From Butyrivibrio hungatei NK4A153 (GTDB lineage Bacteria; Bacillota; Clostridia; Lachnospirales; Lachnospiraceae), in assembly GCF_000424465.1 (NCBI RefSeq), contig NZ_AUJY01000002.1, positions 1 to 64,000 of the forward strand: 64,000 nucleotides of DNA, in the 5' to 3' direction. Each line of letters starts with the position of its first letter. Position 1 is the stretch's first letter. The notes under the pieces were generated by a model that searched no databases, had not been told where the DNA came from, and was given only the letters and a program-made list of their open reading frames with translations. Position numbers and translations under genes: made by a program. Shown in pieces: positions 34,423 through 44,148 of the stretch.

Positions 34423-35253
34423 ATGAAGATAGGGAAAAAATTTTTCGATCTAGATTCAGACAGATCACTTATCATGGGAATTTTGAACGTTACACCCGAT
34501 TCTTTTTCTGACGGAGGAAAGTACTTAGACGTAGACAGCGCACTCTTTCAGACGGAAAAGATGATAAGGGACGGTGCAGACATAATTGATGTAGGAGGTG
34601 AATCAACGCGTCCCGGTTACACGAAGATATCATGTTGGGACGAAATAGCAAGAATTAATCCGGTGATCAAAGCTATAAAAGAGCGGTTCGATGTACCCGT
34701 TTCTGTTGATACTTATAAGTGGGAAGTTGCGGAAGCGGTTATAGAAAGCGGTGCGGATATGATCAATGACATCTGGGGGCTTGATTATTACGAAGATACT
34801 GAGCATCGAATGGCACAGGTCGTTGCAGCCGCGGAGATTCCGGTCTGTATCATGCATAACAAAGCAGACAGGATCATAAGCATGGACAGATTTTCTTTTG
34901 AACGGGAAATAATTGAGGACATGGAAAAGAGGATAAAAATAGCCACTGATAACGGCATTTATGATTGGAATATCATCCTCGACCCCGGAGTTGGATTTGC
35001 CAAGAACTTTGAAGAAAATATGTGGTGCATATCACTTATAAGTCAGCTTAAGAAACTTGGCTATCCCGTGTTGCTTGGAATATCGAATAAGTCGCTCATC
35101 GGCAATATCACAGGACTTGAAGTGGATCAGAGAAAAGAGGGAACGATAGCACTTAATGTGCTTGGAAGAGAATTTGGAGGCAAGATTTTCAGAGTGCATG
35201 ATGTATTGGCAAACAAGCGAGCACTTGCTGTTGCCGATAGTATTTGTGGATGA
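34423..35253 (+). CDS. folP: Dihydropteroate synthase
   Basis: This 276-residue TIM-barrel enzyme joins p-aminobenzoate to the pterin and is the sulfonamide target. Signatures are MGILNVTPDSFSDGG near the N-terminus, DIIDVGGESTRPG, and the C-terminal RVHDV. It lies between folE and folBK with short gaps, in pathway order except that FolB-FolK acts before it. The stop is 20 bases before the folBK start. Confidence 0.96.
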   Translation: MKIGKKFFDLDSDRSLIMGILNVTPDSFSDGGKYLDVDSALFQTEKMIRDGADIIDVGGESTRPGYTKISCWDEIARINPVIKAIKERFDVPVSVDTYKWEVAEAVIESGADMINDIWGLDYYEDTEHRMAQVVAAAEIPVCIMHNKADRIISMDRFSFEREIIEDMEKRIKIATDNGIYDWNIILDPGVGFAKNFEENMWCISLISQLKKLGYPVLLGISNKSLIGNITGLEVDQRKEGTIALNVLGREFGGKIFRVHDVLANKRALAVADSICG

Positions 35254-35273
35254 AACGAACAGGAGGGGGAAAT

Positions 35274-36089
35274 ATGGATTGCATTAAGATTGTTGATCTC
35301 GAAATTTTTGGAAATCACGGACTTTTGAGAGAAGAAAATGCTCTTGGGCAGAAATTTCTCATATCGGCAAATCTGTATTTGGATACGAGAAGAGCCGGAA
35401 TGTGCGATACAATGGAGTTTTCTGTAGATTATAATGAAGTTTGCCATCTCATATATGATTATGTTAAAGGAAATACCTATAACTTAATAGAAACCGTAAG
35501 CGAGGAGCTTGCTGAGGAGATACTGTTAAGTTTTCCGCTTTTGGAAAAGGTTGATATAGAAGTAAAGAAGCCATGGGCACCTATAGGATTGCCGCTCAGC
35601 TACGTGTCCGTCAATATTTCAAGAGGCTGGCATACGGCATATCTGTCGGTTGGTTCAAACATGGGTGACAAAGAGAAAAACATAAAAGGAGCGCTGGAGG
35701 AGCTTTCGAAAGATTCGCTTATAAGGGTTGGCAAGAAATCGGAGTTCATAACTACAAAGCCTTACGGATATGAAAATCAGGATGATTTTTTGAACGGAGC
35801 GCTTGAGATAAGAACTCTTTACACTCCCGATGAACTCCTTGATAAGTTACATGATGTTGAAAGACAATTCGGAAGAGTCAGGGATGTCCACTGGGGACCG
35901 AGGACTTTGGATCTTGATATAATCATGTACGACCATCTGGTAATGAAAAATGAAAGACTTACGATTCCGCATATAGATATGCAGAACAGACAATTTGTAT
36001 TAAAGCCGCTTGCCGAGATAAATGAACAGCTTGTTCATCCCGTATTACATAAGACGGTTGGGCAGATGCTCAGAGAAGTGCAAGCATAA
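35274..36089 (+). CDS. folK: Fused dihydroneopterin aldolase / pterin pyrophosphokinase (FolB-FolK)
   Basis: This is a 271-residue two-domain protein. Residues 1-118 are dihydroneopterin aldolase (VDLEIFGNHGLLREEN, YNLIETVSEELAE, VDIEVKKPWAPIG). Residues 122-271 are 6-hydroxymethyl-dihydropterin pyrophosphokinase (AYLSVGSNMGDKEKNI, then WGPRTLDLDIIMYD and LTIPHIDMQNRQFVLKPL). Together they turn dihydroneopterin into the pterin pyrophosphate used by FolP. AGGAGGGGG fixes the start at 35274 although the frame is open earlier. It is the last gene of the folate operon, and a strong terminator overlaps its stop codon. Confidence 0.95.
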   Translation: MDCIKIVDLEIFGNHGLLREENALGQKFLISANLYLDTRRAGMCDTMEFSVDYNEVCHLIYDYVKGNTYNLIETVSEELAEEILLSFPLLEKVDIEVKKPWAPIGLPLSYVSVNISRGWHTAYLSVGSNMGDKEKNIKGALEELSKDSLIRVGKKSEFITTKPYGYENQDDFLNGALEIRTLYTPDELLDKLHDVERQFGRVRDVHWGPRTLDLDIIMYDHLVMKNERLTIPHIDMQNRQFVLKPLAEINEQLVHPVLHKTVGQMLREVQA

Positions 36090-36138
36090 ACAATGGAGCG
36101 CCTGTAAGAATACTCTTGCAGGCGCTCCATTGTTTTTG
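36089..36138 (+). terminator. Strong terminator of the folate operon
   Basis: A stem of about 21 base pairs runs from 36089 to 36132 (AACAATGGAGCGCCTG on the left, GCAGGCGCTCCATTGTT on the right) around a short loop, followed by TTTTTG. Confidence 0.93.
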
Positions 36139-36287
36139 TGTTGGGTGGATCAACGTCCGCTGAGCCAATCCCAGATATCCATTAAATACATCATTGTGGT
36201 CGTCGTAAACCTCTTTCCTTTCCCCAAAATTTTAATTCCATATGAAATAGAGTATAATATTGTCGAAAAAAAGAAAAGAATAAGTTA

Positions 36288-36317
36288 GTAAATGACAAAT
36301 TTTTTGTGTAAATGACA
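36288..36317 (+). promoter_or_regulatory. Direct repeat, candidate LytTR regulator site
   Basis: GTAAATGACA occurs at 36288-36297 and again at 36308-36317, a perfect 10-base direct repeat with a 20-base period. LytTR domains bind paired direct repeats about two helical turns apart, so this is a candidate self-binding site of the downstream regulator. TATAAT at 36252-36257 lies upstream. The rest of the gap 36139-36422 shows nothing else clear. Confidence 0.5.
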
Positions 36318-36422
36318 TAAAAACCGGTGGTCAAAAATTGCAGATATGCACGTTGTTAGGCCATTCACGATATGTTAATATTATATCAATGAGCTTTCTC
36401 AAGTGGATTGGGGGGTGGCAAT

Positions 36423-37139
36423 ATGGTGAATTTAAGTGTTGGTATATGCGACGACGACCCGAAATGTCATCGCAAGATCATGGAAATATGCGAAAAGCAT
36501 TTTGCCGACAACGGTATCGCCTGTGAGATTTTTTCTTACTATTCGGGCGAAGAAGTGATAAATGAGCACGACAGTCACATTGATTTGCTTTTTCTTGACG
36601 TTGAGATGGAGGGCATTGACGGACTTAGGGTCATGCATAAGGCCGAAGAGATGCAGAATATCCATAGCATTGTCTTTGTTTCCGCTCATTCTGAAGCGGT
36701 TTGGGATTCTTTTGGTTACAAAACGAGGGGATTTCTTCAAAAACCTGTTGATGAAAAAAAGATATGTAAATGTCTCGATCAGGCTTATGAACGCAAGAAA
36801 AACGATTCTTTTATAGATTTTCCAAATTATAACGGTTCAATATTTTATAAAAAGTCAGATATTGTCTATGTTAAGTCAGACTCGAATTATGCGATATTAT
36901 ATCTTGGAAACAACGAAAAGATAATAACTTGTACTTTAAAAGAATGTGAAAAAAAACTTGGTGGAATGCCCTTTTTGAGGGTTCACAGGTCATATATCGT
37001 AAATCTTAACCATATAAAGAACATTACCGGGGAAACGGTATGCTTTAAAGACGGTTCTGCAATAAGAATCGGTAGGAGTTATAGAGAAAAAGTAAGAAAA
37101 GGATACAATGATTATCTGTTGGGTGAGCTGAAAAAATGA
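36423..37139 (+). CDS. LytTR-family response regulator
   Basis: This is a 238-residue protein with an N-terminal receiver domain (acid pocket CDDDP, phosphoacceptor aspartate in DLLFLDVEMEG, lysine in FLQKPVDEKK) and a C-terminal LytTR DNA-binding domain (about 140-235; VKSDSNYAILYL, FLRVHRSYIVNLNHI). GGGGGTGG precedes the ATG. It overlaps the sensor kinase gene by four bases (ATGA). AgrA/ComE-type systems look like this and often sense peptides, but no agrB- or agrD-like gene is evident nearby. Confidence 0.92.
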   Translation: MVNLSVGICDDDPKCHRKIMEICEKHFADNGIACEIFSYYSGEEVINEHDSHIDLLFLDVEMEGIDGLRVMHKAEEMQNIHSIVFVSAHSEAVWDSFGYKTRGFLQKPVDEKKICKCLDQAYERKKNDSFIDFPNYNGSIFYKKSDIVYVKSDSNYAILYLGNNEKIITCTLKECEKKLGGMPFLRVHRSYIVNLNHIKNITGETVCFKDGSAIRIGRSYREKVRKGYNDYLLGELKK

Positions 37140-38440
37140 ATGGGTGCGTGATTGCAGTAGTTTATTGTATATTGGATATGCTTAAATATTACTTTTGTCT
37201 GTTATATGTGTTTGATATACGTATAACACGCAGAAAGTATGCTGTTGTTGCGCTTATCGTGACTGCTTCTGCAGTTGACGGCCTTTTCTATTGGCTGACC
37301 GGCGGATCGGATGATTGTTGTATTATTCCGAATGTCTTTATGTTGCTGTTTGTTTTTCTGCTTCAGAAGGGGAACAGGCTTAAAGGGGCATTATATATTG
37401 TTCTTGCATGGATAATAATGGATTCGCTTACGGAACTTATCAAAATGTTTGCGTCTACCATAGGATTTGGACAGGAGATTCTGTTTAAAAAGATAGCCTG
37501 GGAGACAATAAATGCAAAAGTTTGTACCATTTTGATAATCATTATTTATCACGGCGTGGTAAACGTACTGGTCCGAAAGCGACTGGATTATTCATTCAGG
37601 ACTGCTCAGTGGGGAGTGATATTTGTGTGCTTTTTGGGACTTGTTTTGATCATTCCGCCACTTGAGAGGATGAGTGCGGGAAGAAATCTTTCTTCCGGAG
37701 AGTACGTCAGGATGTGCATTTCACTGATGCTTGTGCTGTTTCTTTTTATCGGAGTCATGCTTTGGCAGAGCTATATTGTAAAAAAGAATCTCAGCATGAA
37801 AGAACGTGAGCTAAGGTATCAGTATGTTGTTAAGAGTCAGGCTGACTATTTTGAAGGGCTTTTAAATGATTACACCGAGATCAGAAAGTTCAGACATGAT
37901 ATGAAAGCTCATGTAATGGCGCTTTCAGAGCTTGCATCAGACAGTAAAAATGAAAAGATACTTGATTATCTTAAGTCTATCGATGCTAAGCTTGATTGTT
38001 CCGCAATAAAGAGCTATACGGGAAATAAGGCTGTGGATGCGGTCATAAACGAGCTTGCAAAGCACATGGAAGAAGCAAAAATTAAATTTGAGTATGAAGG
38101 TGTCCTCAGGAACAGGGAAGATGTTCAGGATTTTGATTTTTGCACTATTTTTTACAACGTTCTTCAGAATGCAATTGAGGCATCGAAAGCTCTTGACGAG
38201 GACAAACGTGAAGTGAGTATCGAGGTCAAGAGTGTAGGCGACAAAGCGGGCATTCTTATAAGTAACAATACACTTATTGAAAAGATTCCCGGCGAGAAGG
38301 ATGACCGTTTTACGACCAAGAAAGATAAGGAAAATCACGGCTTTGGCATCCAGAATATCAAGGATGTTGTCAAAAAACATGATGGAATCTACGAAGCGCG
38401 CATTGCTGACTCGCGCTATATAGTGACAATCGTGATATAA
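37136..38440 (+). CDS. GHKL-type sensor histidine kinase (AgrC-like)
   Basis: This is a 434-residue protein with about six membrane helices in the first 220 residues, then a short linker and a kinase domain. The phosphoacceptor histidine lies in KFRHDMKAHVMAL. The ATPase has the N-box FYNVLQNAIEASKAL, a G-box near GILISN and NHGFGIQNIK, as in GHKL kinases of the AgrC/ComD type. The four-base overlap with the LytTR regulator indicates coupled translation and a functional pair. The ligand is unknown. Confidence 0.9.
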   Translation: MNGCVIAVVYCILDMLKYYFCLLYVFDIRITRRKYAVVALIVTASAVDGLFYWLTGGSDDCCIIPNVFMLLFVFLLQKGNRLKGALYIVLAWIIMDSLTELIKMFASTIGFGQEILFKKIAWETINAKVCTILIIIIYHGVVNVLVRKRLDYSFRTAQWGVIFVCFLGLVLIIPPLERMSAGRNLSSGEYVRMCISLMLVLFLFIGVMLWQSYIVKKNLSMKERELRYQYVVKSQADYFEGLLNDYTEIRKFRHDMKAHVMALSELASDSKNEKILDYLKSIDAKLDCSAIKSYTGNKAVDAVINELAKHMEEAKIKFEYEGVLRNREDVQDFDFCTIFYNVLQNAIEASKALDEDKREVSIEVKSVGDKAGILISNNTLIEKIPGEKDDRFTTKKDKENHGFGIQNIKDVVKKHDGIYEARIADSRYIVTIVI

Positions 38441-38515
38441 ACTCTTTTAATGTGGTATAATAATTATACACGTCGCTAAATTATCGCGTGAAATCGGTGA
38501 CCAAAAGAGGTATAT

Positions 38516-39316
38516 ATGATCAAGAGTGTAAACAACGAACGTGTGCGTAAAGTTGTAAGCTATATACAAAAAAGTAAGGCCAGAAAAGAGGAAAACGTAT
38601 TTGTCATAGAAGGCATGAAGATGCTGAGAGAAGCGCCTGTTCTTCAGGTAAGAGAGGCGTATGTGACAGAAAAATTTCTTGATGAGGCTTCGGAGGATGA
38701 CAAAGAAATCCTTTGGAGATACGGAGCTGAAACGGTAACGGCCGAAGTTATGAAGAAAATGGCTGATACGCGTACACCGCAAGGGGTTTTGGCGGTAGTA
38801 AGTATGTATCATTACTCGGAGGAAGAGGTACTCGAAGGTTACAAAGAGATGGGGAATGAGAAACCTCTTTTACTCATACTTGAGAATATTCAGGATCCCG
38901 GAAATCTGGGAACCATGCTTAGATCGTCGGAGGGCGCGGGTGTAACGGGGGTTATACTGAGTAAGGGCTCTGCCGACGTTTATAATCCCAAGGTAATTCG
39001 CTCAACCATGGGATCTATATTCAGAATGCCCTTTATGTATGTGGATAACATTGCTTCTTATGTGGAAAAGCTCTCGGATAGAGGGATAAAGACCTATGCT
39101 GCGCATCTTAAAGGAAAAAAGAACTACGACAAATTTGATTATACGAAGCCTACGGCTTTTCTCATAGGAAATGAAGGAAACGGATTGTCCAAGGAGACAG
39201 CGGATGCGGCATCAGAGTATGTGCTGATACCGATGAAAGGGCAGGTTGAATCGATGAATGCTGCGACTTCGGCGGCTATACTTACATTTGAAGCATCCAG
39301 ACAGAGGAGGAAATGA
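38516..39316 (+). CDS. rlmB: TrmH/SpoU-family RNA 2'-O-methyltransferase
   Basis: This is a 266-residue SpoU-type methyltransferase. The N-terminal substrate-binding domain (about 1-95) precedes the knotted catalytic domain with the three motifs ENIQDPGNLGTMLRSSEGAGV-like (split around residue 123), FLIGNEGNGLS, and IPMKGQVESMNAATSAAI. It methylates ribose on rRNA or tRNA using SAM; RlmB-like 23S methylation is the usual assignment, but the exact target is not decided by sequence. AGAGG precedes the ATG. proC starts four bases after its stop, so the two are co-transcribed. Confidence 0.88.
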   Translation: MIKSVNNERVRKVVSYIQKSKARKEENVFVIEGMKMLREAPVLQVREAYVTEKFLDEASEDDKEILWRYGAETVTAEVMKKMADTRTPQGVLAVVSMYHYSEEEVLEGYKEMGNEKPLLLILENIQDPGNLGTMLRSSEGAGVTGVILSKGSADVYNPKVIRSTMGSIFRMPFMYVDNIASYVEKLSDRGIKTYAAHLKGKKNYDKFDYTKPTAFLIGNEGNGLSKETADAASEYVLIPMKGQVESMNAATSAAILTFEASRQRRK

Positions 39317-39320
39317 AGAA

Positions 39321-40115
39321 ATGACAATTGGATTTATAGGACTTGGAAACATGGCAAAGGCGATGATCGGCGGGATTATTGCCAAAGGACTTATGGGACC
39401 TGATGAGATCATAGGAACTGCGGCAACCGAAGAGACATGCGCTAAAGTTTCCGAAAAATACGGGATTCAGACACGCAGTTCAAATGCTGCCGTGGCAAAG
39501 GAGGCTGACATCATAATTCTTGCCGTTAAGCCTCAGTATTTAAAGGTTGTTATCGCAGATATCATGGACAGTGTTGATGACAGCAAGGTAATCGTAAGCA
39601 TTGCCGCAGGAAAGACAATAAGCTGGCTTCAGAACGAATTTGAGAAGCAGGTAAAGATTGTAAGAGTTATGCCAAACACACCGGCTCTCGTACTTGAGGG
39701 ATGCTCGGCGGTTTGCAGAAACGATCTTGTGGATGACGATAATTACAGCTTCGTAAAAGAGCTTCTCGGAAGCTTTGGAAAAGCCTACACGGTTCCTGAG
39801 TCTCTCATGGATGTAGTTGTAGGAGTAAGCGGTTCTTCACCGGCTTACGTATTTATGTTCATAGAAGCAATGGCAGATGCCGCTGTAGAGGGTGGAATGC
39901 CCAGAAAACAGGCATATGAGTTCGCTGCCCAGTCGGTTCTTGGAAGTGCCAAGATGGTTCTTGAGACAGGAAAGCATCCAGGTGAATTAAAAGACATGGT
40001 ATGCTCACCTGCCGGAACAACAATTGATGCAGTTCATGTTCTTGAAGAAAACGGATTCAGGGGTACAGTCATGAATGCGGTAACCGCCTGCATCGAAAAG
40101 AGCAGAAGCCTTTGA
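39321..40115 (+). CDS. proC: Pyrroline-5-carboxylate reductase
   Basis: This 264-residue enzyme performs the last step of proline synthesis with NAD(P)H. The Rossmann motif GFIGLGNMAKAMIGG opens the protein. ILAVKPQYL, RVMPNTPALV and the C-terminal CSPAGTTIDAVHVLEENGFRG are family signatures. AGGAGG overlapping the end of the rRNA methyltransferase gene sets the ATG at 39321, though the frame is open earlier. Confidence 0.95.
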   Translation: MTIGFIGLGNMAKAMIGGIIAKGLMGPDEIIGTAATEETCAKVSEKYGIQTRSSNAAVAKEADIIILAVKPQYLKVVIADIMDSVDDSKVIVSIAAGKTISWLQNEFEKQVKIVRVMPNTPALVLEGCSAVCRNDLVDDDNYSFVKELLGSFGKAYTVPESLMDVVVGVSGSSPAYVFMFIEAMADAAVEGGMPRKQAYEFAAQSVLGSAKMVLETGKHPGELKDMVCSPAGTTIDAVHVLEENGFRGTVMNAVTACIEKSRSL

Positions 40116-40151
40116 AATACCTGCATTTGCAGTCTTGAAAAAGTATAAAAT

Positions 40152-40180
40152 TTGACAAAAAAAGATATATTTGCTAATAT
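40152..40180 (+). promoter_or_regulatory. Promoter for the SleB-like gene
   Basis: TTGACA (40152-40157) and TAATAT (40175-40180) are separated by an ideal 17 bases, about 85 bases before the start codon. Confidence 0.75.
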
Positions 40181-40264
40181 CTCTACTACAGTGTTTTGCT
40201 AACGTTAACAAGTCGAAACATAAATGTAATATTATTTAGTAGGAATTTATAGGAAACGAAAGCA

Positions 40265-41425
40265 ATGAATAGAGTTATGAAGTTATTCTTGGAGGTTTCG
40301 AAGCTGCTATTTACCTGGGCTTTGATCATTGTACTTTTCATCTCTCAAGGAATAACAGCAGAGGCTAAGAGAAGTTCGCTCAAAGCCAAACCATGTGCGG
40401 ATCTCTCAGCAGGAATATCCGATATTGTCAGTCCGGTAACGCCTCTTGGTGTTGATAAAACTTCAACGGAAGCAAGAGTACTTGGAAATAGCAACAAATC
40501 CTCCGTAGCTATGAGCGCATCGTCTTCAAGCACGAGCAGTGAAGAAAGCAAGCTTGTAATGTCTAAAGGAGCAGAGGCTATGTACATTCTGGCATCGCCT
40601 GACAGCGCGTCAAATGAAGATAGCAACAAGGTTGGTGTTCTTTACAAGGATTGCGGCGGAAAAATTTTAGAAAGAAAAGACGGATGGACCAAGATCAGTT
40701 CCGGTGATGTTATCGGATGGGCAAAGGATGACAGTCTTTTGTTCGACGAAGACGCGGAAAAACTTGCATCCGAAGTTGGAAAGCAGATCGTAACCAATAA
40801 CAGTAGTGCACTTAAAGTAAGATCGAGTGACTCTGATGACGCAAAGGTTATCGGTGTGCTTGGTGAGAAGTCTTTTGTAGACATGCTCGAAGATATGGGC
40901 AACGGCTGGATCGCTGTTGATTACAACGACCATAAAGGTTTCGTTCAGGCCGAGTATGTAAGCACAGACTTTAAGATCGACCAAGGTAAGTCGATGGCAG
41001 CGATCAAGATGCGTGAGATCGACAAGAAGGGCAGACAGGCAGCCAAGGAGCCGTCTCTTCGAGAGAACAGAGGCGCTGTGGATGCAAGTGCTGATGAACT
41101 TAAACTTCTTGCCGCACTTATCCAGTGTGAGGCCGGCAATCAGCCGTATGACGGTAGAGTTGCGGTCGGAGCGGTCGTTATGAACCGAGTTAAGAGTGGA
41201 GCTTATCCTAACAGCATCTATAATGTTATTTATGCTTCAGGACAGTTCACACCGGCACTTAACGGAACGGTTGCAAAGGTTTACGACAGCGATAAAATTT
41301 ATGATATGAATTATCAGGCTGCCCAGGCAGCGCTTAACGGTGAAACAACAGTAGGATCCGCTCTTCACTTCAGAAGAGTCAACGGACGAGAAGGAATTGT
41401 CATCGGTGAGCATGTATTTTGGTGA
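40265..41425 (+). CDS. Exported SleB-like cell wall hydrolase with SH3 domains
   Basis: This is a 386-residue protein with a signal peptide or membrane anchor (about 12-32). Two SH3b-like segments follow (about 100-155 and 175-235; KVGVLYKDCGGKILER, ALKVRSSDSDDAKVIGVL). The C-terminal domain (about 275-386) is of the SleB/Hydrolase_2 type: LLAALIQCEAGNQPYDG with the likely catalytic glutamate, VAVGAVVMNRV and ASGQFTPAL. SleB enzymes are lytic transglycosylases of spore cortex, but many non-sporulating clostridia use relatives in wall turnover. A consensus promoter and a terminator show it is monocistronic. Confidence 0.9.
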   Translation: MNRVMKLFLEVSKLLFTWALIIVLFISQGITAEAKRSSLKAKPCADLSAGISDIVSPVTPLGVDKTSTEARVLGNSNKSSVAMSASSSSTSSEESKLVMSKGAEAMYILASPDSASNEDSNKVGVLYKDCGGKILERKDGWTKISSGDVIGWAKDDSLLFDEDAEKLASEVGKQIVTNNSSALKVRSSDSDDAKVIGVLGEKSFVDMLEDMGNGWIAVDYNDHKGFVQAEYVSTDFKIDQGKSMAAIKMREIDKKGRQAAKEPSLRENRGAVDASADELKLLAALIQCEAGNQPYDGRVAVGAVVMNRVKSGAYPNSIYNVIYASGQFTPALNGTVAKVYDSDKIYDMNYQAAQAALNGETTVGSALHFRRVNGREGIVIGEHVFW

Positions 41426-41432
41426 TATTATG

Positions 41433-41460
41433 AGGGATTGCAGAAATGCAATCCCTTATT
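41433..41460 (+). terminator. Terminator after the SleB-like gene
   Basis: AGGGATTGCA (41433-41442) pairs perfectly with TGCAATCCCT (41447-41456) around GAAA, followed by TATTT. Confidence 0.85.
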
Positions 41461-41520
41461 TACAATATAGAGACAGAGTGTAATAATAGTGCATAATTAT
41501 TTTGAACGGAGGAGCATGAC

Positions 41521-42513
41521 ATGAATTTAAAGGGACGCGATTTTTTGAAACTTCTTGATTACACTGCTGAGGAGATTGAGTACCTGATCGACCTCGCCGC
41601 AGAGCTCAAGAGAAAGAAAAAAGAGGGTATTCTTCACGATGAACTTAAGGGAAAGAATATTGCTCTTATCTTTGAGAAGACAAGTACGCGTACCAGATGC
41701 TCTTTTGAAGTTGCAGCTTCGGATCTTGGAATGGGATCTACATTTCTTAATCCCACAGACTCTCAGATCGGTAAAAAAGAGAGTATCGCCGATACTGCAC
41801 GAGTTCTTGCAAGTATGTACGACGGAATCGAGTACAGAGGCTTTGAGCAGGAGAAAGTTGAAGCTCTTGCCAAGTACAGTAAAGTTCCCGTATGGAACGG
41901 ACTTACAAACGAGTTCCATCCCACACAGATGCTTGCAGATATGTTGACCATTAAGGAACACTTTGGCAAACTTAAGGGACTTCACCTTGCATACATGGGT
42001 GATGCAAGATACAACACAGGTAATTCGCTTATGGTCGTATGCGCTAAGCTCGGTCTTGATTTTACCGTTGTATCTAATAAGAAATATTTCCCTTCAGAGG
42101 AACTTGTAAACACATGTAAAAAAATTGCCGCACAGTCAGGCGCTTCTATAAACTTCAGCGAAGACCCTATGGAGGGAACAAAGGGTGCTGATATTGTTTA
42201 TACGGATATATGGGTTTCAATGGGTGAACCCGACAGTATCTGGGAGGAGAGGATAAAAGACCTTCGTCCTTATCAGGTAAACATGGATATTATGAAGAAT
42301 GCGGGAGAGAAGAGCGTATTCATGCACTGCCTGCCTTCATTCCACGATCTCAATACAGGAATCGGAATGGAGATCAAAGAGAAATTCGGCCTTGATGAGA
42401 TGGAAGTTACGGATGAAGTGTTTGAGTCAGAAAGGTCTATAGTGTTTGATGAGGCTGAGAACCGCATGCACACTATAAAGGCTGTGATGCTGGCAACAAT
42501 AAAAGGAAATTGA
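41521..42513 (+). CDS. argF: Ornithine carbamoyltransferase
   Basis: This 330-residue enzyme condenses carbamoyl phosphate and ornithine to citrulline. The carbamoyl phosphate loop [13 protein letters not shown] is at about residue 52, and the ornithine-binding cysteine lies in HCLPSFHD near residue 270. GGAGG precedes the ATG. birA follows after two bases. Ornithine carbamoyltransferase can act in arginine synthesis or, with a carbamate kinase, in arginine breakdown; the isolated location and the lack of arcA nearby do not settle this. Confidence 0.95.
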   Translation: MNLKGRDFLKLLDYTAEEIEYLIDLAAELKRKKKEGILHDELKGKNIALIFEKTSTRTRCSFEVAASDLGMGSTFLNPTDSQIGKKESIADTARVLASMYDGIEYRGFEQEKVEALAKYSKVPVWNGLTNEFHPTQMLADMLTIKEHFGKLKGLHLAYMGDARYNTGNSLMVVCAKLGLDFTVVSNKKYFPSEELVNTCKKIAAQSGASINFSEDPMEGTKGADIVYTDIWVSMGEPDSIWEERIKDLRPYQVNMDIMKNAGEKSVFMHCLPSFHDLNTGIGMEIKEKFGLDEMEVTDEVFESERSIVFDEAENRMHTIKAVMLATIKGN

Positions 42514-42515
42514 TA

Positions 42516-43334
42516 ATGCTAAATGCAGAAAATATAAGGGGGCAGCTCGGTACCAAGTGGGCTGCCCGTAACCTTATTTTTAAGGAAACTACGGAATCTA
42601 CAAATGACGATGCCAAGATGCTCGGAGAAGAAGATGCACCTCATGGTACACTTGTTGTCGCGGATGTTCAGACGAGTGGAAGAGGTTCAAGAGGAAGAAA
42701 CTGGGAGACTCCCGGCGGAAGCAATATCGCAATGAGCCTTATTGTAAGACCCACTGCGCCGCCTGACAAGATCTCGGTTCTTACACTTATTATGGGACTT
42801 TCGATTGCGCAGGGTGTTGAGGATCTTTTTGCCGACAACGAAGAGTTTGCGGATTATCCCCAGATTAAATGGCCCAATGACGTTGTCATAGCGGGTAAAA
42901 AAATTTGTGGAATACTTACGGAACTTCATATGAATAACGACAACACCATAAACAACGTGGTTATCGGAGTAGGAATAAACGTCAACATGAATTCTTTTCC
43001 GGAGGAGATCGAAGATATAGCAGGTTCTATCTATACTCAGACCGGATTTAAAGTTGACAGGGCAAGTGTTGTCGCTGCATGTATGAAGAGATTTGAAGAA
43101 AACTACGAGAAATTTGAGAAGACTTATGATCTGTCTCTTTTAAAAGATGAATATGAGGACAGGCTTATAAACAGAGACAGAACGGTCAAGATACTTGACC
43201 CTCGCGGAGAGTACGAGGCGGTTGCCTTGGGAATCGGAGATGACGGTGCGCTTAAAGTGCGACTTTCTGACGGGAATGTCGTTAACATAAACGCCGGAGA
43301 GGTATCGGTGCGCGGACTTTACGGGTATGTATGA
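42516..43334 (+). CDS. birA: Biotin--[acetyl-CoA-carboxylase] ligase without HTH domain
   Basis: This is a 272-residue enzyme attaching biotin to carboxylase carrier domains. The ATP/biotin loop [16 protein letters not shown] is present, and [17 protein letters not shown] holds the catalytic lysine region; a C-terminal SH3-like domain ends the protein. There is no N-terminal helix-turn-helix, so unlike E. coli BirA it should not act as a repressor. The ATG at 42516 with AAGG upstream is preferred to the TTG at 42510. It sits between argF and coaX in a run of closely spaced genes. Confidence 0.92.
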   Translation: MLNAENIRGQLGTKWAARNLIFKETTESTNDDAKMLGEEDAPHGTLVVADVQTSGRGSRGRNWETPGGSNIAMSLIVRPTAPPDKISVLTLIMGLSIAQGVEDLFADNEEFADYPQIKWPNDVVIAGKKICGILTELHMNNDNTINNVVIGVGINVNMNSFPEEIEDIAGSIYTQTGFKVDRASVVAACMKRFEENYEKFEKTYDLSLLKDEYEDRLINRDRTVKILDPRGEYEAVALGIGDDGALKVRLSDGNVVNINAGEVSVRGLYGYV

Positions 43335-43353
43335 GAAAAAGACGGAGGAAACT

Positions 43354-44127
43354 ATGATTCTGGTAATTGATGTGGGAAACACCAACATTACTTTCGGAGT
43401 TTTTTCACAGGATGAGCTTGTGAGCTCCTTTAGAATGACAACACAGATGCCCAGAACTTCCGATGAGTTTGGAATTAATCTTGTGACGCTTCTGAGTTCA
43501 AACGGAGTTACGACGGATGATATTGAGGGAGTAATGATAGCGAGCGTAGTGCCTAAGACAATGCACGCTCTTGTAAATGCGATAGAGAAATATATCGGTA
43601 AGAAACCTTATATTGTAGGCCCGGGGATTAAGACGGGTATCAAGATCGCGACGGATAATCCGAGGGAAATAGGACCCGACCTTATTGCAGGCGCTGTCGG
43701 AGCGTATGAACTTTATGGCGGACCTGTTATGATAATCGACTTTGGAACGGCAACGACCTATGTTACCGTAAACGCCGAAGGTGAGTTTTTTGCCGGAGTT
43801 GTTGCACCCGGAATCGGGATATCAGCCAAGGCGCTGTGGCAGGATACGGCTAAACTTCCCGAGATTGAGATCGCGAAGCCTAAGAGTATTCTTGCAAAAG
43901 AGACCATCTCAAGTATGCAGGCCGGACTTGTTTACGGACAGATTGGGCAGACCAAGTACATTATTAAAGAGATGAAGAAAGAGGCCAAGATGCCCGATAT
44001 GAAAGTTGTGGCAACGGGAGGCCTTGGAAGACTCATTTCCAATGAGACCAAAGAGATTGATATATACGACCCGATACTTATACTTGAAGGACTTAAGGTC
44101 CTTTATGATAAGAACAAAAGAAAATAA
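43354..44127 (+). CDS. coaX: Type III pantothenate kinase
   Basis: This 257-residue ASKHA-fold kinase phosphorylates pantothenate, the first step of coenzyme A synthesis. [12 protein letters not shown] is the N-terminal phosphate motif, and [11 protein letters not shown] and DFGTATTYV are CoaX signatures. Type III enzymes need a monovalent cation and are not feedback-inhibited by CoA. A perfect GGAGG before ATG 43354 overrides the earlier in-frame start. It is 19 bases after birA; BirA-CoaX adjacency is common in Firmicutes. Confidence 0.95.
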   Translation: MILVIDVGNTNITFGVFSQDELVSSFRMTTQMPRTSDEFGINLVTLLSSNGVTTDDIEGVMIASVVPKTMHALVNAIEKYIGKKPYIVGPGIKTGIKIATDNPREIGPDLIAGAVGAYELYGGPVMIIDFGTATTYVTVNAEGEFFAGVVAPGIGISAKALWQDTAKLPEIEIAKPKSILAKETISSMQAGLVYGQIGQTKYIIKEMKKEAKMPDMKVVATGGLGRLISNETKEIDIYDPILILEGLKVLYDKNKRK

Positions 44128-44148
44128 TAAATGGAGATTTTAGTATAG

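Noticed and set aside
36150-36194. A 14-residue minus-strand frame (MMYLMDIWDWLSGR) in the gap after the folate operon
   Set aside because: The nearest AGAGG is 15 bases away and the promoter is poor; too short to support without homologues.
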